Translations under genes and position numbers: made by a program
In this document: in pieces, positions 7,654 through 15,188 of the stretch
Position numbering within the stretch: position 1 is the first letter of the stretch
How the letters are laid out: each line of letters starts with the position of its first letter
Origin: Croceicoccus naphthovorans
GTDB taxonomy: Bacteria > Pseudomonadota > Alphaproteobacteria > Sphingomonadales > Sphingomonadaceae
Assembly: GCF_001028705.1 (NCBI RefSeq)
Contig: NZ_CP011770.1
Coordinates: 1,615,501 to 1,679,500, forward strand
DNA length: 64,000 nucleotides
Direction: 5' to 3'
The notes under the pieces: model-generated
The model's input: the letters and a program-made list of their open reading frames with translations, nothing else
Database searches by the model: none
Told to the model about the DNA's origin: nothing

Positions 7654-9975
7654 TCAGAAGAGGCGCTTGGTAACGGAAAGCCGAACGTTGCGCGGCTCGT
7701 CCACAGGAACGTAGGTATCGGTGGAAGTGGTGTTGTAGTTGCGCCGATCGAACACATTGCGCACGCCCAGGTTCACGTCGAACCCGGCAACGGTGACGAA
7801 AGCGTTCAGGTCGACCTGCCGCGCCGCCGGCACGACATACTGTCCCAGCCGATCGGCATAGGAACTTGACCGACCGTAAAGCCCCGCTGCGAACCCGCCA
7901 CTGATATCGTCCGACAGGCGGGTGCGGTAGGTCGTGTAGAGGCTGTAGGTATCCTGCGGCTGGCGCGCCACGTCCGTCTGGAAGGACGTTACCGTCAGCA
8001 ACTTGAAATTAGTGTGCGTATAAGAGCCCAGAACGGTCCAGCCCGGCAGGATCTGTCCGGCGACATTGACGTCGAAACCGCGCCCGCGCTGACCAGGGGC
8101 GGATACGAAGCCGATCGCGGGTCCTCTAAAGTCTATCGTGTTGTCCTGCTGGATATCGAAGTAGGACGCGTTGATCGTCGCCCTTTCGCCAAACAGGTCA
8201 AGCTTGACGCCCGCTTCCTTGTTGGTCGTCTCGATATTCGGCAGGATGTCGCCATTCAGGCTTTGCGTGAATACCGCCTGTTCGCCGCGCGAATAGTTGG
8301 CGTAAAGCGACAACCAATCAGTCGCGTCGAAGATAATACCCGCATTGGGCGTAATGCCGTTCTCTTTTTGCGGAACGCCCGGCGGGATGCCGGGGATCAG
8401 GAACGTGATCGACGTTTCGAACCAGTTCTTGCGCAGGCCGCCGATCAGCTTGACCATCCCGAAATCGAGCAGTGCCTGGCCGTAGACCGCTTCCTGCTTG
8501 CCCTTGCTCTCGAAGAGAGGATCACCCAGTGGTGGGAAGGGAATCACCGGAACAGTGGTATTCTCGCCAAGCGGCGGATTGACGATTTGAATATAGTCGC
8601 TGCCGCTGCGCTGTACGGTCGTGCCGGAGCTGTAATTGTATCCGACGTTGAACTTTGCGTTCAGGAAATCTCCGATATCCGCCGTGACCCGGACGAACCC
8701 ATCGAAGGAATCCGTTTTGCCTTTTTGCTGAGAGCCGCTGTACGCCAAGGTCAGCCCGTTGCGACCGTACCCCAGCGACGGCGCTTGCGCCAAAAGCGTG
8801 ACGTCGTCGTGCAATCCGCGCGCGACGATCTCGATGCCGGGGACGATCTGGCGCGTCAGGTCGAAATAAAAGCGTGCGGTTTTCGCCTCCAGATCGGCGT
8901 CGGGCGAATAGATCGGGATCGAAGGATCGCGCTCGACGATTTCGCCCGTGGTGCGGTCGAACAGGGTATATGCCCCGATCCCCGTCTCTGATTCGGAAAG
9001 GCTTGCGCCCAAGATTATATCGGTCAGCCGGTCCTTGAAACGCAGCGTCGGGGCAAACAAGGCGTCATCGTTACCAGTGTAGCCGCCATAATTGTGATCC
9101 ATCGTCTGCTTGCTGGCAATGACGCGGGCCGAAAGCTTGCCATTGTCGGTGATTGCGGTGTTGCCATCGATCACGCCGCGCACCAGCCCGAAGGAGCCGA
9201 CGTCGAGGCTGACCGCGAGCCGCGGGTCGGCGCTCGGCTTCTTGGTCACCACGTTGACGTTGCCGCCCAGGTTGTCGAACCCGGCCAGAAGGGCATCGGG
9301 ACCTTTCAGGACTTCAACCCGCTCGATATTGGCAATCGGTTGGTCCGCGCCCGCGTTTACGCCATACTGCGACCCGGTCGACAGGCCGTTGACGAGGCCA
9401 GAGGCGGCAAAGCCGCGCACGGTGTACGACGCGCCGCTGTTCGGGTTGTTCAACTGCGCCGACACGCCGCCCGCGTTGCGCAGGATGTCGGTAATGTTGA
9501 GCGCCTGCTGCTCCTCGATCGTCTTGGCGGAGATGACCTGCGTGTTGCGCGGCTGATCGCGCAGGCTGAGGCCGTTGCGGTCCGAGGTGGAGGTCTGGCG
9601 CACGAGGATGCTCGTTTCGGCCTCGTCACGGCGTGCCCTGACTACAATGCCGTTGACGACGGTCAATCCACCATTGTCATCGGGGAGCACAGCAAGATTC
9701 GTGGCTCGGATGGCGGCGCGTACCGCGGCATTTGCGCCTATGGCGCCGCTGACGGGCTGCGAGGTCACGCCGCGAACCGCGTCGGGATCGAAATCCACCG
9801 GGGTGTTGGTCCGTTCGCCAATCGTGCGCAGCGCATCGGCCAGGGGCATGGCGGGCAAGTCGATTGACGCGGCCTGTTGCGCCATGGCGGACGTCGGCGC
9901 GGTGGCGGCCGCAGCCATGATGCCAAGGCTTGCGGCCCCGAGCAGAGAGTGGATTCTGGCAGTCATATGCAACAT
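7654..9975 (-). CDS. TonB-dependent siderophore receptor with N-terminal STN signalling domain
   Basis: A 773-residue outer-membrane receptor. After a signal peptide (cleavage after AMAQQA, near residue 35) comes an STN domain (about 38-105, IDLPAMPLADALRTIGERT), then the plug (NTQVISAKTIEEQQALNITDIL... TVRGF) and a 22-strand barrel ending in Phe. STN domains occur in FecA/FpvA-type receptors that signal to FecR/FecI systems, yet no such pair is next to it. GGAGG precedes the ATG at 9975. The ligand, probably a ferric siderophore, is inferred. An IS element lies just beyond its 3' end. Confidence 0.9.
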   Translation of the reverse strand: MLHMTARIHSLLGAASLGIMAAAATAPTSAMAQQAASIDLPAMPLADALRTIGERTNTPVDFDPDAVRGVTSQPVSGAIGANAAVRAAIRATNLAVLPDDNGGLTVVNGIVVRARRDEAETSILVRQTSTSDRNGLSLRDQPRNTQVISAKTIEEQQALNITDILRNAGGVSAQLNNPNSGASYTVRGFAASGLVNGLSTGSQYGVNAGADQPIANIERVEVLKGPDALLAGFDNLGGNVNVVTKKPSADPRLAVSLDVGSFGLVRGVIDGNTAITDNGKLSARVIASKQTMDHNYGGYTGNDDALFAPTLRFKDRLTDIILGASLSESETGIGAYTLFDRTTGEIVERDPSIPIYSPDADLEAKTARFYFDLTRQIVPGIEIVARGLHDDVTLLAQAPSLGYGRNGLTLAYSGSQQKGKTDSFDGFVRVTADIGDFLNAKFNVGYNYSSGTTVQRSGSDYIQIVNPPLGENTTVPVIPFPPLGDPLFESKGKQEAVYGQALLDFGMVKLIGGLRKNWFETSITFLIPGIPPGVPQKENGITPNAGIIFDATDWLSLYANYSRGEQAVFTQSLNGDILPNIETTNKEAGVKLDLFGERATINASYFDIQQDNTIDFRGPAIGFVSAPGQRGRGFDVNVAGQILPGWTVLGSYTHTNFKLLTVTSFQTDVARQPQDTYSLYTTYRTRLSDDISGGFAAGLYGRSSSYADRLGQYVVPAARQVDLNAFVTVAGFDVNLGVRNVFDRRNYNTTSTDTYVPVDEPRNVRLSVTKRLF

Positions 9976-10240
9976 GGATAGACCTCCTTGATAGCCAAAC
10001 GACAGCCCCGTGCGAGTGCAAGCACCCGCCCGCCAAAGCGGAACACCGGTTACTGGACGATGCTGCCTTGCGGCAGAAAAGGCAGTCGCTTCTCAATTCG
10101 GGTGCGACCGCAGCCGCGCCCCCCTGAACGACGGCGTTATTATAGCTGTGGCCCGACTTTGGCTTACCAGCGGGATCGTGCCGTCGTGGAAAGGCTATGC
10201 AGCGTTCGAGGTGCAGGCAAATTCGAAGTGCTCATGGACG

Positions 10241-11218
10241 TCATGAACGCGATCGATCACCTTGTTTCCTGGCGGTGTTGGTGAAGAGCGCAACATAGCT
10301 TTCAATCTGTTCGACAAACCACGCCACCATCGGATCGCGCCGCCGGTGCGCGGCCCACTGCGCGACGATCAATGTTACCTCCCTTTCGAAAGGAGCCGAA
10401 AGCACTTTCACCGGCATTGTTTCGGCAAAGTGCTGAAAAAGCCAGACGCTGCCAGTAGCGACGAGATCGCTGCCGATGACGATGGCGGGCAATGCGGCCT
10501 GCGAACTGGTGCGCATGGCGATACGGCGCGCGTTCAGCAATTCGACTGTGTGCGGGTTGACGGTGAGAACCGGCGTCCTTTCGTCACGAGCCACAACATG
10601 GCGTGCGGCACGGTATTCTGCGTCATCAATCTCGTACTGTCCGGCCAGCGAGGAATGGCCGGTCCAAATCATGCAGGACACATGTTCCGTCAGGATGGGC
10701 AAGGTTTCGAGTTCCGCCAATGCAACGTCTTGTGGTAGCAGAAGCAGGTCGGCCCCTCGATTGAGCGCTTGATGGGGTGCCGACAAATCGAGTGGAATGA
10801 CGTCGACCGAAAGACCGGGGGCAGCGGCCAGCAGCCGTCGGACGACCGGCCCTAACAACATCTGCTCCACGACATCCGAAGCGGCAACGGTGACAGTGCC
10901 CAAACTTGTTAGCGGATCGAAGGACAGCGCGTAATTGAATACCCCATCTACGTCTCGTAGCACTCGTCGTACCTCACCTTTGAGCGCGAGGCCAAGCGGG
11001 GTGAGTTGCTGTTCGCCGCCCGCATGGATGACAAGGTCGTCGCTGAAATGTTCTCGCAGGCGGCGGAGCGCATGGCTCATCGCCGACTGGCTAAGCCGTA
11101 CGCGGCGGCCGGCTTCTGTTAAAGTCGGGGCATGGAGGATTGCATCGAGCGGATATAGAAGATTGATATTAAGCCGCCGCACGGACTCGCCGTCACTTAC
11201 TGATGGCGGTCCGCTCAT
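10241..11218 (-). CDS. LysR-family transcriptional regulator (NodD-like)
   Basis: A 325-residue LysR protein. The N-terminal winged helix reads LYPLDAILHAPTLTEAGRRVRLSQSAMSHALRRLREHFSD with the usual recognition helix (about residues 33-55), followed by a substrate-binding periplasmic-fold domain. The RLSQSAMSHALRRLREHF form is typical of the NodD/PcpR-like branch. It lies upstream of the TonB receptor on the same strand with a 265-bp gap, so it may regulate that gene, but LysR genes more often control a divergent neighbour, which here is only a pseudogene. Confidence 0.88.
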   Translation of the reverse strand: MSGPPSVSDGESVRRLNINLLYPLDAILHAPTLTEAGRRVRLSQSAMSHALRRLREHFSDDLVIHAGGEQQLTPLGLALKGEVRRVLRDVDGVFNYALSFDPLTSLGTVTVAASDVVEQMLLGPVVRRLLAAAPGLSVDVIPLDLSAPHQALNRGADLLLLPQDVALAELETLPILTEHVSCMIWTGHSSLAGQYEIDDAEYRAARHVVARDERTPVLTVNPHTVELLNARRIAMRTSSQAALPAIVIGSDLVATGSVWLFQHFAETMPVKVLSAPFEREVTLIVAQWAAHRRRDPMVAWFVEQIESYVALFTNTARKQGDRSRS

Positions 11219-11254
11219 TTCGTAGCCCGATCAAGCGGTCGCATCCCGTCCCTT

Positions 11255-11603
11255 TCAGAAGTGCCAAGCCGGCAAGCGCATTCTGGCTCGCGATCTTGGC
11301 GAATTCAAGTTGCCACGACTATCGCTGGGTAAAGGGGCCTCATCGTCAAGCTCCAATGCCAGGCGGGCGAATGTCGCCAGCCAATGCTCGCGACAGGTTG
11401 AGACCATCCAGATGCGCCAGCCGCCCATCGGTTCGATCGCTCAAATCCGCCGGCGTGTGCAAACACGCGAGATGGCGGGCAAAGGGATCCGGAAGGAACC
11501 GTGCAAACCAGTTTGAAAATTCTTCTTCGGCCAGGACATCGCGCATGAGGACCGCCTCTCACAGTGTCGCCGAGAGGGAATCCTCACCGCTCGGCTCCGC
11601 TGG
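11255..11603 (-). pseudogene. DUF2891 pseudogene (truncated, internal stop, internal deletion)
   Basis: Minus-strand reading gives PAEPSGEDSLSATL, a TGA, then EAVLMRDVLAEEEFSNWFAR and DLSDRTDGRLAHLDGLNLSR, matching the late part of DUF2891 proteins (pattern SGEDFLSP...EA.LM... DRSDG...HLDGLNLSRA). Immediately after LNLS the frame changes and reads EHWLATFARLALE, the motif normally found about 40 residues later. The gene has thus lost its 5' part and an internal block. The rest of the 632-bp gap to 11850 shows nothing I can support. Confidence 0.65.
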
Positions 11604-11850
11604 CTATGCCGACAACGCACCTCTTTGGGGAAAATTGGGCGAGTAGGCGAAGGCAGGTTGCTAGCTGCCCCGGATCAGCCCGGACAAGCTATCTGCGCCG
11701 GTGCTCAAGGCTCAGCGAACCTGATGTCCGCCTTTCAGAAAATGGGCCGCGAGGCAGAACAACCGGAGTGGAGGCGCAAAATTGCCACCAGCTCAATCGT
11801 GAACGAACGGCAGCTTTCGGGCATGGATTTCGACCAAGGAACGTGCGAGA

Positions 11851-13158
11851 TCATGGGGCGCAAAAGCGCCCGGAGAACATCTCAGCCATCACCGCCGGAT
11901 CGGATCGGAAATAAAGATGAATATAGCTGCTTAAAAGCGACCCATGGCGGTACACTGCCTCGTCACGACCACCGTTCGGATTGCGCGAATGAGTGAAGGG
12001 ATCAAGATTTGTCTTTAGCCGCGAATAGTGAAAGCTGTGCCCGCGAAGCTTGGCATGGGGTAGCGTGAGTTCCTGAAGGCCTAGACCGCTCAGCCGCCTC
12101 TGCATAATTGCACGGCCCGGCATGATGCCAATCATCGGATGCTTGGTCCCCTCCACGGTCACCAGTTCCTCAGTGCAGACTATCATGCCGCCGCATTCAG
12201 CCAAGATCGGCTTTCCCTGCGCATGGTGTCGCTGAAGATCACGTTGCCATCCGTGATTTGCCGACAAGGTTTCGCCATGCAATTCCGGATACCCGCCGGG
12301 CAGCCAGATTGCATCGCACTCTGGCACCCTGTCGTCCGCCAGCGGAGAAAAGAAGTATAAATCCGCCCCCAACTCAACCAGTAGGTTCACGTTGTCGGGG
12401 TAGATAAAGGCAAAACATGCGTCGCGGGCGATAGCGATGCGCACCCCCTTTAACTCGTTGCCGAACCAACTGTGGGATAGACCGCCCTCGAATGTCGCAG
12501 GCGGTGGAAGAGTATCTACGCTCGCCGGTAACGCTTCGGCGCAATCGTCTAGGCGTTGGTCGATATCTTCGATCTCACGTGGCATCAGAAGTCCCAGATG
12601 CCGGGATGGCACGACAGGGACGGCGTCGCGTTCTATCGCGCCCAACCACTGCACAGTCTTCGACATGCTCTCTCGGAGCATATCGGCATGTCTGCTGCCT
12701 GCCACCTTGTTGGCAATCACGGCATGGACGTGGACGTCGTCGCGGTATTCGCTCAACCCGTGTACGATTGCACCGAAAGTCTGAGCCATGGCCGAAGCGT
12801 CGATGACGGCCAGAACTGGCAAGCCGAAGCGCGCGGCGATATCCGCACTCGATGGATCACCGTCGAATAGGCCCATGACCCCTTCGACCAGAAGGATATC
12901 GGCCTCGTTCGCCGCTTCGAATAGGAGGCGTCGGCACTCATCCTCGCCAACCATAAAGAGGTCGAGCTGGTAGACAGCGTGTCCGCTAGCCTGCTCAAGA
13001 ATCTTGGGGTCCAGAAAATCAGGCCCGCATTTGAAGACGCGCACCCGCAGCCCGGCATTGCGATAACGACGGGCCAACGCAGCGGTGACCGTCGTCTTGC
13101 CCTGACCTGATGCTGTTGCCGCGACCAGCAGTGCAGGACATTGCACCGCCCCGCTCAC
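11851..13158 (-). CDS. cobB: Cobyrinate a,c-diamide synthase
   Basis: Amidates the a and c side chains of cobyrinic (or hydrogenobyrinic) acid using glutamine and ATP. The 435-residue protein starts with a Walker A-like ATASGQGKTTVT, then KCGPDFLDP and VEGVMGLFDG of the synthetase domain, and ends with a class I-type glutaminase domain with the nucleophile in AECGGM (near residue 327). It is last in the leftward cobalamin unit and overlaps cobO by four bases (ATGA). Confidence 0.95.
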   Translation of the reverse strand: MSGAVQCPALLVAATASGQGKTTVTAALARRYRNAGLRVRVFKCGPDFLDPKILEQASGHAVYQLDLFMVGEDECRRLLFEAANEADILLVEGVMGLFDGDPSSADIAARFGLPVLAVIDASAMAQTFGAIVHGLSEYRDDVHVHAVIANKVAGSRHADMLRESMSKTVQWLGAIERDAVPVVPSRHLGLLMPREIEDIDQRLDDCAEALPASVDTLPPPATFEGGLSHSWFGNELKGVRIAIARDACFAFIYPDNVNLLVELGADLYFFSPLADDRVPECDAIWLPGGYPELHGETLSANHGWQRDLQRHHAQGKPILAECGGMIVCTEELVTVEGTKHPMIGIMPGRAIMQRRLSGLGLQELTLPHAKLRGHSFHYSRLKTNLDPFTHSRNPNGGRDEAVYRHGSLLSSYIHLYFRSDPAVMAEMFSGRFCAP

Positions 13159-13769
13159 AGATCGATGCCCTGCTGGGCTTTTACTCCTGCCCGGAAGGCG
13201 TGCTTCACATCGCGGATTGCGCTGACCGTATCGGCGGCTTCGACGAACACGTCATGCGCGGCGCGCCCGGTGATGACGACATGCTGCATCGCCGGGCGCG
13301 CCTCTATCGCGGGCATGATCTCTTCCAAGGATAGGTAGCGGTAATTCACCAGGTAGGTCTGTTCGTCGAGCACGACGAGATGGACTGTCGGATCGGCCAG
13401 AGCCTCTTTCGCCTTTTCCCAACCGGCTCGTGCGGCGCTGATGTCGCGGTCCCGATCCTGCGTTTCCCAGGTGAATCCTTCACCGCAGCGTTCCCAGCGC
13501 ATGTTCGGATCACGGACGAAGTATGCGCGCTCGCCCACTTCCTCCTTGCCCTTGATGAACTGGAACACCGCGGCCTTGAGGCCATAGCCTAAAGTGCGGG
13601 CCACCATGCCGAACGCAGAGGATGACTTGCCCTTTCCGTTCCCGGTGATGACGAGGAGCAAGCCCTTGTCGACCTTGGCTGCGGCGATTCGCTTGTCCAC
13701 GACCTGCTTGTGTTTTGCGGTGCGGGTCTTGTGACGGAGGTTGATCGCGTTCTTGTCGGCGCCGGTCAC
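13155..13769 (-). CDS. cobO: Cob(I)yrinic acid a,c-diamide adenosyltransferase
   Basis: Transfers the 5'-deoxyadenosyl group from ATP to the cobalt(I) of the corrinoid (CobO/BtuR/CobA type). The 204-residue protein has the P-loop TGNGKGKSSSAFG, the FIKGKEEVGE segment and VVLDEQTYLVNYRYL near the end. The start is a GTG at 13769 whose GTGA overlaps the stop of the preceding membrane gene; the frame is open further upstream, but only as an antiphase reading of that gene. It sits between the BtuM-like gene and cobB under a shared riboswitch. Confidence 0.94.
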   Translation of the reverse strand: MTGADKNAINLRHKTRTAKHKQVVDKRIAAAKVDKGLLLVITGNGKGKSSSAFGMVARTLGYGLKAAVFQFIKGKEEVGERAYFVRDPNMRWERCGEGFTWETQDRDRDISAARAGWEKAKEALADPTVHLVVLDEQTYLVNYRYLSLEEIMPAIEARPAMQHVVITGRAAHDVFVEAADTVSAIRDVKHAFRAGVKAQQGIDL

Positions 13770-14368
13770 CGGCTGCTGTCCGGAACGGTCCATCCAGCCA
13801 GCCTCTCGGCCATGATGTGCGCGACCGCCGCGATGCCCGCCCAGCTCAGCGTGGCAATAAGCGTGCCGGGGAAATACCGCTCTAGCCGCGGCAGCCAGCC
13901 TGCGATGGTTGCATCGGGGAAGTGGCCGCTCAACGCATAGAAACCGCCGCTGGAAAACGCGTTGGATATCAGCGCCGCACCGCACAGGATTGCAATCAGC
14001 GCAGGCAAGCGAGCCGGGGTAATGCCGATGCGAGCGGCGCCGAACCGGCCGGCCATCCACATTACGCCATAAGCGGGCAGCAGCATCCAGTAGGCAGCGG
14101 TAAAGCAGAAGTCCGAACCGCCCATCAGGTTGATCGTCACGACGTCGATCGCGAAACCCAGTGCGAAGAGCGCGGGGAAAGCAAGGTGCGAGCGAATGTA
14201 GAAACCAGCCACAAGAAAGCTTGCGAGACTGGTCTCTGGAAGGTGGATATATTCGCTGAGCGAATGGGGCCGCGTCGCCAGCATCACGGTGGCGAGGACG
14301 GCGAACAGTATCGCATCGAACCGCCGGATGGCAGGGCGCGGCGCGGATTGGGTAAGCAAGGCAGTCAT
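13766..14368 (-). CDS. BtuM-like predicted cobalamin membrane transporter
   Basis: A 200-residue integral membrane protein with about six hydrophobic segments. A conserved-looking block in the middle (MGGSDFCFTAAYWMLLPAY) contains a single cysteine, Cys88. Its size, topology and this Cys-x-x-x-A-Y-like block resemble BtuM, the ECF S-component homologue of Gram-negative bacteria whose cysteine binds the cobalt of vitamin B12. It is the first gene behind a cobalamin riboswitch and is coupled to cobO (GTGA). GGAG precedes ATG-ATG (14371/14368). Assignment is from memory of the family plus context; another cobalt or corrinoid permease is possible. Confidence 0.55.
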   Translation of the reverse strand: MTALLTQSAPRPAIRRFDAILFAVLATVMLATRPHSLSEYIHLPETSLASFLVAGFYIRSHLAFPALFALGFAIDVVTINLMGGSDFCFTAAYWMLLPAYGVMWMAGRFGAARIGITPARLPALIAILCGAALISNAFSSGGFYALSGHFPDATIAGWLPRLERYFPGTLIATLSWAGIAAVAHIMAERLAGWTVPDSSR

Positions 14369-14579
14369 CATCGATCTCCATTTCGGATACAACGATGCGT
14401 TGCCCGCCGCGCAAAGCGACGGGACGGAAAGGCCACGACGACAAATCGTGGCGCGCAACATTCTTTGCGAGTGCCGAATGACGCGGCCCTCCCTTTCAAC
14501 GCACACACACGTGTCGTCCAGCAAGGGATCGGCCCCTAGTTCGTCCGGTACATCCCGCCCGGGCGAAGAACGACGGCAA

Positions 14580-14757
14580 CGGGCCGGTTTCCTGACTTAC
14601 CGGTTCAACGCGAAATCACCGCCTTCTCGGAAAGAAATGCTTCTTTCCAATGGCATAATGGCGAAACGCTCACCAGTCACAGTTGCGGGAGCAGTGCCGG
14701 ATGCGGATGACCTGAACCACCCTGCCGGACTTCCCGATTAAGCCCTTGCGGGCACCC
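14580..14757 (-). promoter_or_regulatory. Cobalamin riboswitch of the leftward unit (BtuM-like, cobO, cobB)
   Basis: Minus-strand landmarks appear in the right order: GGGTGCC start, GGGAA, GGCACTG, the core CCCGCAACTGTGA, GCCATT, GAGAAGG, and the B12 box GTAAGTCAGGAAACCGG (14584-14600). It lies about 210 bases upstream of the first start codon. Ligand binding is expected to repress the unit. Confidence 0.92.
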
Positions 14758-14850
14758 GTTACGCGCCTGTCGATAGGCGCGGCGCGCGCGCCATGCAAGC
14801 ATAAGTGGCTTGTCATATCGCATTCGCTCGCCTACCCGCCGCGCCAAGCG

Positions 14851-15011
14851 ACAGGTTCCCCGCAAGGGGATTCAAAGGGAACGCGGTTCAAGACCGCGGC
14901 TGCCCCTGCAACTGTGAGCGGAGAGCCATCGGCCTTCATGCCATTGGGGTTTCAAAAGCCCCGAGAAGGCGGCCGAACCGGCATCGACCCGCAAGCCAGG
15001 AGACCTGCCTG
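14851..15011 (+). promoter_or_regulatory. Cobalamin riboswitch of the btuB-cob operon
   Basis: Plus-strand landmarks: AGGTTCCCCGCAAGGGGA, AAAGGGAA, GCGGCTGCCCCTGCAACTGTGA, GCCATTGGGG...CCCCGAGAAGG, and the B12 box GCAAGCCAGGAGACCTGCC (14991-15009). It lies about 180 bases before the btuB start. It is back-to-back with the minus-strand riboswitch, 93 bp away, so the two units diverge from the short space between them. Confidence 0.95.
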
Positions 15012-15188
15012 ACGCCGTCGTTCTTCGTCCGGACAGGGTGTGCCGGCCGAACGGGGAAGTTCCCTCGCGAAACGACAGCCATTGCCTCGCGCGGCGCGTG
15101 CCGGGCGGGATGGCCTGTGCGTGCTGCGTAAAGGCTGTTCCCCCGGTGCGATCCGCGCGTGGCGTCTTGTCACTTGTGGGGATTGTTC

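Noticed and set aside
11625..11996. Plus-strand frame of about 120 codons between the DUF2891 remnant and cobB
   Set aside because: Runs antisense into cobB, low-complexity and no family pattern.
13155..14444. Long cobO frame with a 220-residue N-terminal extension
   Set aside because: The extension is the BtuM-like gene read out of phase; CobO homologues start at the GTG at 13769.
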